Positions 34,033 through 43,441 of a DNA stretch of 64,000 nt are shown here, in pieces. The stretch is taken from positions 61,711 through 125,710 of the forward strand of contig NZ_JACJTQ010000015.1 in NCBI RefSeq assembly GCF_014698735.1, given 5' to 3'. The position numbers and the translations under genes were made by a program. The notes beneath the pieces are model-generated. The model made no database searches, was not told the origin of the DNA, and worked only from the letters and a program-made list of their open reading frames with translations. The stretch is from Anabaena catenula FACHB-362 (GTDB lineage: Bacteria > Cyanobacteriota > Cyanobacteriia > Cyanobacteriales > Nostocaceae). Each line of letters begins with the position of its first letter. The stretch's first letter is position 1.

Positions 34033-34934
34033 TATTTCTGGTAGGTACTAGCTATACTCTGTACGCGGGTAAGTATGGCTTCAATTATAGTCTGGGCGGC
34101 TTCCCGTTGGATAAAATGCCCAACTCCTGGTATCACAAATCGCTGGTAATCTTTTTCAAAGAACTGTTCTTTGTTGGCACTAGTTTCTGGTAAAGTTGCA
34201 CCATCAGCACCACCGTGAAGTACCGTTGTTGGCACATAAATTTTAGGTGCAGACATCAGTTGCTGGTGAATAGTATCGTAATCAGGGTCATTAGCAGAAT
34301 TGCCCCAACGACTGCGGTATGAGTCAATAGTAATATCTATCCAGTCTGGGTTATCAAATGATTGTGCAGTAGTCTCAAACTCAGCCTCACTAAAATGCCA
34401 CGTAGGACACCACAAATGCCATAGCTGGCGTGTAAAGCCCCGTCTATCTGCTGCTAAGGTGGCACGTCCCCGTTCTGTAGCAAAAAACCATTGATACCAG
34501 TATTGTTGCACCTGTTCAAAGGATAGTGTCTGTTGAGGATTATTAGTTCCATAACCAACTGACAATGTGGTGAGAGTATGTACCAGGTCGGGGCGTAGAG
34601 CCGCTATATTGTAGGCAATGCGTGCGCCCCAGTCATGACCTACCAAATGTACAGACCCGATTTTTGCCGCTTCAATGAACTCAATTAGGTCTTGTCCCAA
34701 GGCTGCAAGTTGTCCACTACGTAGGGTCTGAGTATCAAGAAACTGTGTCAAACCGCAACCTCTCAGAAATGGTGTGATACAGCGGTAGTTTTCATTTACT
34801 AATGCAGGAACAATTGCATTCCAAGTCAGTGCATCATCAGGCCAGCCGTGTAAAAGAATTATAGTTGGTGCATCACTTGCACCATAACTGTGATAGGCGA
34901 TGTTGAGACGGGAGGTTTTAATGTACTGGATCAT
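34032..34934 (-). CDS. Alpha/beta hydrolase, epoxide-hydrolase-like
   Basis: 300 residues with an alpha/beta hydrolase fold. Oxyanion motif LLHGWPDDALTWN, nucleophile elbow LVGHDWGARIAYN with an Asp nucleophile (GHDWG), as in epoxide hydrolases and haloalkane dehalogenases. A cap region follows (WYQWFFATERGR), then the acid region TTVLHGGADGATLPE and the catalytic His in VIPGVGHFIQREA. I favour epoxide hydrolase by the GHDWGA signature. Cytoplasmic. It is translationally coupled to the downstream DUF2809 membrane gene. Confidence 0.88.
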   Translation of the reverse strand: MIQYIKTSRLNIAYHSYGASDAPTIILLHGWPDDALTWNAIVPALVNENYRCITPFLRGCGLTQFLDTQTLRSGQLAALGQDLIEFIEAAKIGSVHLVGHDWGARIAYNIAALRPDLVHTLTTLSVGYGTNNPQQTLSFEQVQQYWYQWFFATERGRATLAADRRGFTRQLWHLWCPTWHFSEAEFETTAQSFDNPDWIDITIDSYRSRWGNSANDPDYDTIHQQLMSAPKIYVPTTVLHGGADGATLPETSANKEQFFEKDYQRFVIPGVGHFIQREAAQTIIEAILTRVQSIASTYQK

Positions 34935-35594
34935 AATTCTAATTAATCTAAAAGCTAAATATAGCGATCGCGTAACCTAACCCACCATTATCTCCTAAAT
35001 TTATGGTGGGTTACGGACTACTGTCCTATAGCCTGCGTGGCGTAGCCATACCCACCCTACGATTTTTGGGTAATTTATATTCCCGAATTTGGTGAATTAG
35101 ATACCTTTATTGTGGTAAAAGTTATCTGGGGCTGGAATATGCACAGTTAAATATTGGTTAAGGAATTTTACTGATGTCAGTTAGTTTCTGCACTCGATCT
35201 AAAATGAGTAATATCTTGTCTGGTCAATGACTTATAAAACATTTATGGGTAATCGGTAATATGTAATTGGTAATAATTATATTTTCATGACCGGAAGAAG
35301 CAGGGGGAAAGGGAGCTTTCTAGCGGGGGGAACAAGCCCTTTCCCTCTGGGTGGAGCGGAGCGGAACATGGGTACAAGCCCCGTCCTTCTAGGACGCTTA
35401 TACGGGGCAGAGTCCAAGCTCCGTCCCGGTCTTCCCCCTTGCCCCCTGCCCCCTGCCCCTTTTCCTCTTCGTGACCAGTTACCCATCACCTATTACCAGG
35501 CTGACCGATAGTATAAGTATTAAAGCAGACACGATATAAATTACCAGCTTTAATGGTGATTTCCGCCAGGATGCCTTACTCTAATGTATGAGCC
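34935..35594. other. Repeat-bearing spacer
   Basis: 660 bases between the hydrolase (minus) and the NYN protein (plus). It contains CCCACCAT...ATGGTGGG (34,981-35,010), the dispersed ATGGCTACGCCACGC repeat in reverse (35,028-35,049), and at about 35,295-35,465 GC-rich STRR-like sequence including CCCCTTGCCCCCTGCCCCCT. The frames across that block are low-complexity. No gene supported. Confidence 0.65.
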
Positions 35595-37250
35595 ATGCCA
35601 AATAATGAGCGATCGCTGACTACCTATGATTCTGCCTTGTTAACCCAAATTGCCGCTCATGTCTGCCAAGCAATCATTGCTATACAACAACAGCAGCCAG
35701 AATTATTACTGGAAAAGTATAGAAAAGTTCAGTGGCAAAGTAATTCTAATCAATCGGCTTTGAGTGCAAAGTTTACGGCGTTACTCAGCCAAACTCAAGG
35801 TTGGGAAGAGTTGTTGCACAAGTTGCAATTATACCTGAAAGCCATTGTTGTTACTGAAGCCTTTAATTCACCTATCTTATTAGAACTAATTGCCAAGATT
35901 CGGCAACTCAATCCTGTAACATCTGCGTTCAACGGATCATTACATTCTACATTTGCCCCATCTTTACAGCCTGTAGGAATAGCCGTTTTACTTTTAGATG
36001 CCGAAAATTTACAAATTAATAGCAATACAGAAAAGTTTTTCACAACAATTTGTAATTGTCCAATTCAAGTAAAAATTGCCTTTGCTAATTGGAGTAATCG
36101 CGGCAAGCTAGATGCAGAATTACATGAACGCGGTTATGATTTGATTCATGTTCCTGCTGGTAGAGACAATGCCGATGGAAAAATGATTGCCTTTGGCTCC
36201 TCAATTCATGAACGTTACCCCAATGCAAAAGAAGTTTTGGTTTGCTCATCAGATAAAGTGATGACTAATTTATGCAACAATTTACAGCAACATGGACTAA
36301 TAGTATATCAAGTTAGTCAGCATGGAGAAAATATCAATTTATTTAATAGCTCTACAGGAGAAACTAAAACCCATTGTGTTAAACCTTTACCAGAAATCCC
36401 TTCATTAATTCAGATTCTCAAAGCCTTAATTAACGATGAAAAAGAATCTACGGGGAATCAATGGGTAAAGGTTTCTAAGGTATTTCAGTTGCTGAACACC
36501 AAACACAAAATCAATATGAGTCAAGTGATTACTACTCATCTCCCTGGTAAAAAACCCAAAGATATCTTCACTCGTTATCCGGCTGATTTTGTAGTTCATA
36601 AAGTTGATGATTCATCTGATTTTTATGTGACGGTTTTTGATAAAAATCTAATTGAGCTTGTGGATGATGAAGCCGAAAATACATTAAATAATCACAACGG
36701 TCTAATCAGGAGTATTGATTCCCAAGCTGATTTAGAAAAAGCACTGAACAGGATTCTAGAAACATTAATTAAAGAATCTGCTCATGAATCAGCTAATGGC
36801 TATGTTGATGTTAGTATTTTAGGCAGTAAATTTAATCGGGAATATGGTATTTCCATTACTAAACAACTGAAAGAATTACAAATTAGTGGTAGTTATGTAC
36901 AATTTTTGCGGTCTTGTAGTTCTTTCCAACTCAGGCAAAAAGGAGTAAAATGGGAAATAAGTGTATCTAATAACAGTAATAGTCAGTCTAATTTTTTACC
37001 TAGTATAAATTCTCAAGCAGATTTGGAGGCAGCACTCACAAAACTGCTGGAAGAATTAACAAAAAATCATCCGACAAAATACATTGATATTAGTATTTTA
37101 GGCACTAAATTTAATCAGGAACATGGTAAAACCATCACTGAGCAAATCAAAGAATTAAAAATAAATACTACTTATATGAAGTTTTTACAGTCTTGCAGTT
37201 CTTTGCAGCTAAAGCAAACAGACAGAAAATGTGAAGTCGCTATACGTTAA
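35595..37250 (+). CDS. NYN-domain putative ribonuclease with three OST-HTH/LOTUS domains
   Basis: 551 residues. Residues ~130-260 form a NYN/LabA-type PIN-like nuclease domain: VLLLDAENLQI, FANWSNRGKLDAELHERGYD, PAGRDNADGKMIAFG, VLVCSSDKVMTNLCNNLQ, with conserved acidic residues DAEN, NADGK and SSDK. Three OST-HTH/LOTUS RNA-binding modules follow (about 270-355, 375-455, 475-550); the second and third are clear duplicates (YVDVSILGSKFNREYG vs YIDISILGTKFNQEHG). The N-terminal ~110 residues are helical. The family pairs RNA binding with cleavage; a role in RNA turnover is inferred. Monocistronic. Confidence 0.88.
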   Translation: MPNNERSLTTYDSALLTQIAAHVCQAIIAIQQQQPELLLEKYRKVQWQSNSNQSALSAKFTALLSQTQGWEELLHKLQLYLKAIVVTEAFNSPILLELIAKIRQLNPVTSAFNGSLHSTFAPSLQPVGIAVLLLDAENLQINSNTEKFFTTICNCPIQVKIAFANWSNRGKLDAELHERGYDLIHVPAGRDNADGKMIAFGSSIHERYPNAKEVLVCSSDKVMTNLCNNLQQHGLIVYQVSQHGENINLFNSSTGETKTHCVKPLPEIPSLIQILKALINDEKESTGNQWVKVSKVFQLLNTKHKINMSQVITTHLPGKKPKDIFTRYPADFVVHKVDDSSDFYVTVFDKNLIELVDDEAENTLNNHNGLIRSIDSQADLEKALNRILETLIKESAHESANGYVDVSILGSKFNREYGISITKQLKELQISGSYVQFLRSCSSFQLRQKGVKWEISVSNNSNSQSNFLPSINSQADLEAALTKLLEELTKNHPTKYIDISILGTKFNQEHGKTITEQIKELKINTTYMKFLQSCSSLQLKQTDRKCEVAIR

Positions 37251-37588
37251 ACCCCAGCCCACCCACGCGGGGACACGGAGAAGGGGAGATGGGGAGAAGG
37301 GGAGACGCGGGGACGCGGGGATGCAATTTGAATGATTTGATTATTAGCTTATATAGCAGGTGACAGGGGACAGGTGACAGTCTGAAGAGTCTTTTGGTGT
37401 CTAGATTTTATAATCAGTTGGTGTCCTAACCGCCCTGTCTGTTGCTATATAAGCAACACCTTGTCCAAATCGAAAAAAGTCTTGATTTGTAGGTTGGGTT
37501 GAGGTACGTTCGCACTACAGTTAATGTCCTAAGCACCTTGGCGGTTGCTATACTAAAAAACAATAGTTTGTAAAGAAATGTAAATATT
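37251..37588. other. Spacer with STRR and GGCGGTTGCTATA repeats
   Basis: GGGGACACGGAGAAGGGGAG-type units at 37,266-37,322, then ACAGGGGACAGGTGACAG, then two related elements ending CTTGGCGGTTGCTATA (about 37,530-37,555) and TCTGTTGCTATATAAGCAAC. A matching copy (CCTGGCAACTGCTATAAATG) is at 57,746-57,765. No gene. Confidence 0.6.
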
Positions 37589-37591
37589 GTG

Positions 37592-38296
37592 ATGCAGGAT
37601 AAAGTCGTTGTCATTGTCGGTGCTACGGGCGGTATTGGTTCAGCCTTAACTCGTAAACTTGCGCCCACGGGGGCTACGTTGGTACTAGCAGCTAGAGATG
37701 CAGTGAATTTAGCAACTTTGGCTAATGAGTTATCAGGGGAAGTGTTGACAGTTCCCACAGACATTACTCAACCCCAACAGGTAAAGGCATTAATACAAGC
37801 AACTATTGCCCAGTTTGGTCAAATCGATGTTTTGGTAAATGCGGCTGGTGCAGGTATCCTCAAACCTTACAACAGTATAGAACCAGCCGATTTAGATAGG
37901 ATGCTGGATCTAAATTTAAAAGGCAGTTTTTACACCACTCAAGCTGCTGCTGAAGAGATGCAAAAACGGAAGTCTGGTCATATCTGTAATGTGGTGGGAA
38001 TTCTAGGAAAGCATTCGATGTCAATGGCTGCGGCTTATTCTGCTTCTAAGTTTGGCGTTGTTGGTTTTAGCAAGTGTATGGCCGAGGAACTCAAGCGTTT
38101 TGGAGTCAAGTTCACCCTGTTCTATTTTGGTGGCATAGATTCTTCTTTCTGGGACAATGTGAGTTTAAAGGTAGACCGAAAAAAAATGCTCAGTTGCGAA
38201 ACTGCTGCTAATGCCATTTTTTATGCGTTATCTGCCGAACCTCAGGCTGTACCAATGGAAATTAATATTCAACCGGATAGTCACCTATTTTTCTAA
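37592..38296 (+). CDS. Short-chain dehydrogenase/reductase
   Basis: 234 residues from the ATG at 37592 (a GTG lies directly before it). Classical SDR: VVIVGATGGIGSALTRKLA (GxxGGIG cofactor loop), VLVNAAGAGILKPYNS, YSASKFGVVGFSK (catalytic Tyr/Lys), and an upstream NVVGILGKHSM where the catalytic Ser is not in its usual place. C-terminal region is FYFGGIDSSFWD. Substrate unknown. It precedes hppD by 92 bp on the same strand and could be co-transcribed. Confidence 0.88.
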   Translation: MQDKVVVIVGATGGIGSALTRKLAPTGATLVLAARDAVNLATLANELSGEVLTVPTDITQPQQVKALIQATIAQFGQIDVLVNAAGAGILKPYNSIEPADLDRMLDLNLKGSFYTTQAAAEEMQKRKSGHICNVVGILGKHSMSMAAAYSASKFGVVGFSKCMAEELKRFGVKFTLFYFGGIDSSFWDNVSLKVDRKKMLSCETAANAIFYALSAEPQAVPMEINIQPDSHLFF

Positions 38297-38388
38297 GTTC
38301 ACCATTCTGGCTGAGGGAATACATGAAAATCTAGTATAAAAGGCACAATTGACTGTATATAAGCTGTTGCGCTGGATTTTCAGAGATT

Positions 38389-39474
38389 ATGCTCCAAATT
38401 GATCACGTTCACTTTTATGTAGAAGATGCCCAATGGTGGCGAGATTGGTTTGTCAAGTATCTGGGGTTTCAATCGGTAGTGAGTTCAATTTTCCCTACTC
38501 TTGTTAATCGGGGGAAATCGTTTCATACTTGCACGGAAGTTGTCAAAAATGGCAATGTCTATTTTTTACTGTCTTCACCATTGTTACTCACCAGCCCGGT
38601 AGCTGAGTTTTTGCGTCATCACCCCCCTGGTGTGGCAGATGTGGCTTTTCTGGTGACAGATGTGGAAACTGTGATGGCAAGAGCTTCTGCCAACGGTGCT
38701 AAAGTCTTGCAACCTGTCCAAAATGAGGTGTCCTTCAAATTCGCCAAAATTGCGGCTTGGGGTGGGTTGACGCATACTTTGATGGAAAGACAGGACGTAA
38801 AAGCAGAGGATGGGGAGAGAAATCTTCTAGCAATCCCCAATCCTCAATCACCCAACGTTTTTACGGCTATTGATCATGTAGTTCTGAATGTGGAAGTCGG
38901 CAATTTACAAGCTGCTGTGAGTTGGTATGAAAATATTCTCGATTTTCAACCCCAACAAAGTTTTAAAATTCAAACCAATCGCTCTGCTTTGTCGAGTCAG
39001 GTGATGATTTCTGCCAACGGTGGCGTACAGTTACCGATTAATGAGCCGGCTTCACCTAATTCGCAAATTCAGGAGTTTTTAAATGTGAACAGGGGGGCGG
39101 GAATTCAACATATTGCTTTACGCACGCCTAATCTTGTGAGTGCGATCGCTCGTTTTCGTGCGGCTGGTTTATCTTTTCTCTCTGTCCCCCAAACCTATTA
39201 CTCTAAGCTACAAGAGCGTTTAGAGGTTCCACTCTCACCCTCAGAACTGCAAGCGATCGCACAACAAGAAATTTTGGTAGATTGTCAACAAAATGCTCCT
39301 TTAGGGGCTTTACTATTGCAAATTTTCACCCAGCCGATTTTTTCTGAGCCGACTTTTTTCTTTGAGTTTATTGAACGCCGTTCCCAAGCGCAAGGTTTTG
39401 GCGAAGGTAACTTTCGTGCTTTATTTGAAGCCATTGAAAGCGAACAAATTAAACGCGGATTTGTCAGTCAGTAG
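38389..39474 (+). CDS. hppD: 4-hydroxyphenylpyruvate dioxygenase
   Basis: 361 residues made of two vicinal-oxygen-chelate modules. Iron ligands are visible at His163 (IDHVVLNVE), His241 (GAGIQHIALRT) and Glu326 (TFFFEFIERRSQAQ), and the C-terminal FGEGNFRALFEAIE helix is typical. HPPD converts 4-hydroxyphenylpyruvate to homogentisate, the head group of tocopherol; cyanobacteria are thought not to need it for plastoquinone. Length is normal. It lies between an SDR and a HAD phosphatase, all on the plus strand. Confidence 0.93.
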   Translation: MLQIDHVHFYVEDAQWWRDWFVKYLGFQSVVSSIFPTLVNRGKSFHTCTEVVKNGNVYFLLSSPLLLTSPVAEFLRHHPPGVADVAFLVTDVETVMARASANGAKVLQPVQNEVSFKFAKIAAWGGLTHTLMERQDVKAEDGERNLLAIPNPQSPNVFTAIDHVVLNVEVGNLQAAVSWYENILDFQPQQSFKIQTNRSALSSQVMISANGGVQLPINEPASPNSQIQEFLNVNRGAGIQHIALRTPNLVSAIARFRAAGLSFLSVPQTYYSKLQERLEVPLSPSELQAIAQQEILVDCQQNAPLGALLLQIFTQPIFSEPTFFFEFIERRSQAQGFGEGNFRALFEAIESEQIKRGFVSQ

Positions 39475-39556
39475 ACTGGGGACTGGTTATTCAATTACCT
39501 TTTTCCCAATTACCAATCACTGAGATAATGTTCATAAAAATTCCCATTATTTACTA

Positions 39557-40234
39557 ATGCTGAGACTAATTACTGATTTCGACGGACCGATTATGGATGT
39601 TTCTGAGCGGTACTATCGTGTTTATCAATTGTGCTTAGACAAAACCCGATATGCTGATCAAGTAGTGACAGAACTTTCCAAAGCCGAATTTTGGCAACTC
39701 AAGCGATCGCACACCCCCGAAAAGCAAATAGCTTTAAAATCAGGTTTAGACGCAGAACAGGCACAACAATTTTCCCTTCTCCGCAAGCAAACAGTACACA
39801 CAGAGCCTTATTTTGAGTATGATACCCTCGTACCTGGAGCCGAAGCAGCCCTCACCAAAGTTCAAGAAGCAGGCATTGATTTGGTAGTGATGACGATGCG
39901 TCGGGTGCGGGAACTGGACTACGCTTTCAATAAATATAATTTAGGTAGATTTTTTCCAGAAAATCGCCGTTATTGTCTCAGTAACGACTATGTAAAAACC
40001 CGTGATGTTGAAGATAAACCTCTACTAATGGCCAAAGCATTAGCGGAACTTCCTCCTGCTACTGATACTTGGATGGTAGGTGATACAGAAGCCGACATCA
40101 CCGCTGCGAAAAGACATGGTATTAAAGTAATGGGTGTAGAAAGTGGAATCCGCGATCGCAGCCAATTAGAACTTTACGAACCAGACTTAATAGTTCAGAA
40201 TTTGAGCGCCACTGTAGATTTAATTCTCTCTTAG
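39557..40234 (+). CDS. HAD-superfamily hydrolase
   Basis: 225 residues. HAD motif I is ITDFDGPIMDVSERYY (the usual DxD reads DFD), motif II VMTMRRVRELDY (Thr), motif III Lys in DVEDKPLLMAK, and motif IV MVGDTEADITAAKRHG with IKVMGVESG. The helical cap lies between (residues ~20-90). This is a phosphoglycolate-phosphatase-like/Cof-unlike class I HAD phosphatase; substrate unknown. It follows hppD by 82 bp. Confidence 0.88.
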   Translation: MLRLITDFDGPIMDVSERYYRVYQLCLDKTRYADQVVTELSKAEFWQLKRSHTPEKQIALKSGLDAEQAQQFSLLRKQTVHTEPYFEYDTLVPGAEAALTKVQEAGIDLVVMTMRRVRELDYAFNKYNLGRFFPENRRYCLSNDYVKTRDVEDKPLLMAKALAELPPATDTWMVGDTEADITAAKRHGIKVMGVESGIRDRSQLELYEPDLIVQNLSATVDLILS

Positions 40235-40695
40235 TATTAGAGTTAGCTGGTAGTAAGGGCTAAAGCCCTTATTCAAGGACTTTAGTTTTCTCTACAAACC
40301 TTGAATTATTTACACCATCCTACTTAGCCGAACATGATATTAGACAGAATTCAAGCCGTTAAGTCGGTAAATTATTTGCACTTTTGTACTTATTGCTGAT
40401 CAAATAAATTAATAGTGCAGGGTGGCGAAAATAACTAACCAGTGAGATTCAACTCAAAAGCTTGTAAAATATGCTTTTTAATTGTTAATTGTTAATTCCA
40501 AAAACGCTGTAGTAGGTTGAATATTAGGAATAATTTCTAGAAAAAACTCTATTAATTATGTCTATGTGATTGATATCAAAGTCTTGATTTACGAGATTTT
40601 ATTTGGAATCATGATAAATAAGATTAGTTGAAATCAAGTCTAATCTTACTAATGAGTTGCAAAAAACTCACATACAAATATAAGGAGGAATTCTC
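40235..40695. other. Spacer upstream of the bacteriocin-like gene
   Basis: 461 AT-rich bases. A GTAGTAAGGGCTAAAGCCCT hairpin of the same family as 1,855 lies at 40,250-40,270. The promoter of the downstream peptide gene should be here; GGAGG at 40,683-40,687 is its ribosome-binding site. No other gene seen. Confidence 0.55.
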
Positions 40696-40902
40696 ATGGC
40701 TAATATCCAAATTTCTAAACTGCTTCCTGCTGGTTATGAACTATTTGATGATGCTGCCGGCTTTTTGGATGAACTAGCTACTCAGGAATTGCAATCTGTT
40801 GTTGGAGGTGGTCATCACTCTTGCCATTATCACCACAAACACAAATCCCACAGTGGCTCATACAACAACTACAGCAACTATAAATCTCAATCTTGGTGGT
40901 AA
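40696..40902 (+). CDS. Double-glycine-leader peptide (cyanobacterial bacteriocin / CTB-type precursor), His-rich core
   Basis: 68 residues. Leader residues 1-38 read ISKLLPAGYELFDDAAGFLDEL (here 4-27, shown in part: SKLLPAGYELF and GFLDELATQEL) and end QSVVGG, the double-glycine processing site used by C39-peptidase ABC exporters. The leader fits the CTB family of cyanobacterial bacteriocin-like peptides, as I recall it. The predicted 30-residue core has seven His, one Cys, four Tyr and ends SWW: a strongly metal-binding-like sequence. AAGGAGG sits 10 bases before the ATG, and a strong terminator follows. No peptidase, exporter or modification enzyme is encoded nearby. Confidence 0.75.
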   Translation: MANIQISKLLPAGYELFDDAAGFLDELATQELQSVVGGGHHSCHYHHKHKSHSGSYNNYSNYKSQSWW

Positions 40903-40956
40903 GTAACTCATCAATTAAAAAGAATAGCCGTTAGTTAACAGCTAATCATATCAACA

Positions 40957-40992
40957 GGAAGAGTAATTTTAATTACTCTTCCACCTTTTTTA
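40957..40992 (+). terminator. Rho-independent terminator of the peptide gene
   Basis: A perfect 12-bp stem (GGAAGAGTAATT / AATTACTCTTCC) with a 2-base loop, then ACC and seven Ts. It lies 55 bases after the peptide gene's stop codon, confirming a short dedicated transcript. Confidence 0.85.
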
Positions 40993-41071
40993 GGTACTAC
41001 TTACTCAATAAATTGCATTTCTTGGCGTTCTTCTTTACGAAGTGCTTTGCTCTTGCCGATTCGTAAAATTC

Positions 41072-41401
41072 CTACTTCCAGCGATAAATTAATTGTTGAG
41101 AATTTATCCGCCACAGAATTGCAGCTACATTAGTCAATAAACAAGTAACTGCTAGACCCAGTAAAATATAAGTTGGTAACATCACCACGCCAATGATAAA
41201 CCAAGTGTAAACGTGCATAATCATGATGAAAGCAAACATACTGGCAAATCCTACAGCTTGCCAGATTTGAACTGTGGGGCGGTTTATGAATGTGAGGATA
41301 AGTGTTAACAATGTGGCGAGTACGTTCGCAGGAACAAGGAATGAACAAATACCTGCACAGTTTGTGCGAGAAAATTCAGCTAAAGTTTGGAAATCAAGCA
41401 T
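41072..41401 (-). CDS. Small polytopic membrane protein, unknown
   Basis: 109 residues with about three hydrophobic segments: FLVPANVLATLLTLILTF, VGFASMFAFIMIMHVYTWFI and LPTYILLGLAVTCLLTNVAA. No catalytic motif; the N-terminus carries TNCAGICSF with two cysteines. Cyanobacterial hypothetical type. Convergent with the bacteriocin-like gene and downstream of FAS1 on the same strand. Confidence 0.7.
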   Translation of the reverse strand: MLDFQTLAEFSRTNCAGICSFLVPANVLATLLTLILTFINRPTVQIWQAVGFASMFAFIMIMHVYTWFIIGVVMLPTYILLGLAVTCLLTNVAAILWRINSQQLIYRWK

Positions 41402-41571
41402 TAATTTGTGGTAGGTAAGATTAGCTTATTATTAATTTTAACTTTTATTTATTTAACTACACCTATAGTATCATGAAAGTGATTACTCACATCTTTTTTT
41501 TACATATTTTAAAGAATTCACCAGACTAAAATTTATAACAGATATGGTGGACAATGCCCACCATTGCTGAA

Positions 41572-41973
41572 TTAACCCATCAAAATTACAGTATCGATAA
41601 CATGAATTACACCATTATCAGCGGCAATATCGGCTGCTAAAACTGTGGCATTTTTCACTTCAAAACCATCATCACAATTAATTTTAATCGGGGAACCTTC
41701 CACAGAAGTAACCGTACCCAATTTCGCTAAATCAGCCTTGGTCAGCTTTCCGGGAACCACATGATAGGTTAAAATCCGTGCTAACTGAGGAATATTTTGT
41801 AATAAAGTTGTAATTGTGCCTGGGGGTAACTTAGCAAAAGCATCATCAGTTGGTGCAAACACAGTGAATGGACCAGGACTTTTTAATGTTTCCACTAAAC
41901 CAGCAGCTTGGACAGCTGCCACCAAAGTTTTAAACGAATCATTACTAACTGCAATATCAACAATATCCGCCAT
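41572..41973 (-). CDS. Fasciclin (FAS1) domain protein
   Basis: 133 residues from the ATG at 41973, which follows GAGGTG; an ATG 9 bases upstream is less well placed. A single FAS1 domain: [21 protein letters not shown]1 box [32 protein letters not shown] (YH motif) and the H2 box [17 protein letters not shown]1 modules mediate adhesion. This copy has no signal peptide or anchor, so it is probably cytoplasmic, as in many cyanobacterial stand-alone FAS1 proteins. Confidence 0.93.
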   Translation of the reverse strand: MADIVDIAVSNDSFKTLVAAVQAAGLVETLKSPGPFTVFAPTDDAFAKLPPGTITTLLQNIPQLARILTYHVVPGKLTKADLAKLGTVTSVEGSPIKINCDDGFEVKNATVLAADIAADNGVIHVIDTVILMG

Positions 41974-42093
41974 TGATGTCACCTCGTATCTGCCAAAGGT
42001 TCTAAAGAATAGTAAATCATATTTAACTTTTATTAAAAAAAATCCTGGTACAATATCCCCTGATGATTTTCTTAAGATTTTTTTATAGATGAA

Positions 42094-43062
42094 ATGGGTA
42101 ATCGTACATACGCAATTTTGGGAACTGGTGCATTAGGCGGGTTTTATGGCGCTAAACTGCAAAAAGCAGGTAATGAAGTCCACTTTTTGCTCAAAAGCGA
42201 TTACTTAGAGGTAAGTCAACATGGTTTAGTCATAGAGTCTAAAGACGGTGACTTTACGCTCCCCCAAGTTCTTGCCTACAGTGACGTAGAAAAAATGCCT
42301 AGCTGTGATGTAGTAATAGTAGCGCTAAAAACGACACAAAACCACTTGCTACCGCACATATTACCACCAATTATCAAGGATGATGGAGTGGTGTTGGTAT
42401 TGCAGAATGGACTGGGTATAGAAGAAGAAATTGCTCAAATTGTCGGAAATGTGAGAATTATTGGTGGGTTATGTTTTCTTTGTTCCAACAAAGTTGCCCC
42501 TGGACATATTCGCCATTTAGACTACGGACAAATTACCTTGGGTGAATATACATCTAACTATAATCCCACAGGAATTACAGAAAAAATGCAGCAAATTGCT
42601 GAGGATTTTCAAAATGCGGGGATATCAATGGAACTAGCAGAAGATTTACTATTAGGACGTTGGAAAAAACTAGTTTGGAATATTCCCTACAACGGATTAT
42701 CTGTAATTCTCAACGCTAGAACTGATGAATTAATGGCAGATGTTCACACTCGTCAGTTAGTTGAACAGTTGATGTCTGAAGTAGCATTAGGGGCGAAAAG
42801 TACAGGGCGTGTAGTTCCTGAAAGCTTTATTCAAACAATGCTTTCTTACACTATCAAGATGAAGCCCTATCGCACCAGCATGAAAATTGATTTTGATGAA
42901 AGTCGTCCTTTAGAAGTAGAAGCAATTTTTGGCAACCCATTACGAAAAGCCGAAACTGCTGGTGTAAATTTACCGCAAATTCGCTGTTTATATCAACAAT
43001 TGAAGTTTTTGGATACGAGAATAATTCGTAATAGTGCCTACGGCAAGCTACCGCCAACGTAA
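42094..43062 (+). CDS. Putative 2-dehydropantoate 2-reductase
   Basis: 322 residues. Dinucleotide motif [46 protein letters not shown], the catalytic-Lys region [18 protein letters not shown], and C-terminal [23 protein letters not shown] with the Asn/Ser/Glu set of PanE. The enzyme reduces ketopantoate to pantoate with NADPH, the second pantothenate step. Its divergence from E. coli PanE leaves other ketoacid substrates possible, so I omit the gene symbol. The C-terminal residues (AYGKLPPT) run into repeat-like DNA (CTACGGCAAGCTACCGCC), perhaps altering the native tail. panB is 25 kb away. Confidence 0.87.
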   Translation: MGNRTYAILGTGALGGFYGAKLQKAGNEVHFLLKSDYLEVSQHGLVIESKDGDFTLPQVLAYSDVEKMPSCDVVIVALKTTQNHLLPHILPPIIKDDGVVLVLQNGLGIEEEIAQIVGNVRIIGGLCFLCSNKVAPGHIRHLDYGQITLGEYTSNYNPTGITEKMQQIAEDFQNAGISMELAEDLLLGRWKKLVWNIPYNGLSVILNARTDELMADVHTRQLVEQLMSEVALGAKSTGRVVPESFIQTMLSYTIKMKPYRTSMKIDFDESRPLEVEAIFGNPLRKAETAGVNLPQIRCLYQQLKFLDTRIIRNSAYGKLPPT

Positions 43063-43441
43063 TAGTGCCGAATGCAGGTTATGCCGTAATGAAGATGTTT
43101 GAAAAGCCTAAATTCATACTTGTCTGGGCGATTATAAATCGCGGCTATACAGGCAAAACCCATGTGGTCAAGAGCGGCTACACTTGGATATGACATTCCG
43201 AATGCAATTTTACCTGGATTCAGGTCACGAATTACTAGTAGCTTCTGCTACTGCATGGGCGGATGCCTATCCTGGGTGTTTGGCGTTTAAGTGTATTTAA
43301 GTATAGTAATCAATTATCTATTTGTAATAGATTATATAGAACTACTATTTGATTTTTGTTGGCGCAGCTTACGCCTATAACACTCATTACACGTTTATAT
43401 ACTTCTTCCCTCCCTGCCCACACAATTAAAAATTGAGCAGC
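43063..43441. other. Spacer before the multidomain kinase gene
   Basis: 379 bases without a supported gene. At 43,334-43,368 lies a 35-base repeat (starting ATATAGAACTACTATTTGAT) copied with one mismatch at 62,617-62,651. A pair of GCGGCTA...TAC-type short motifs at 43,140-43,185 shows no clear function. Confidence 0.55.
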
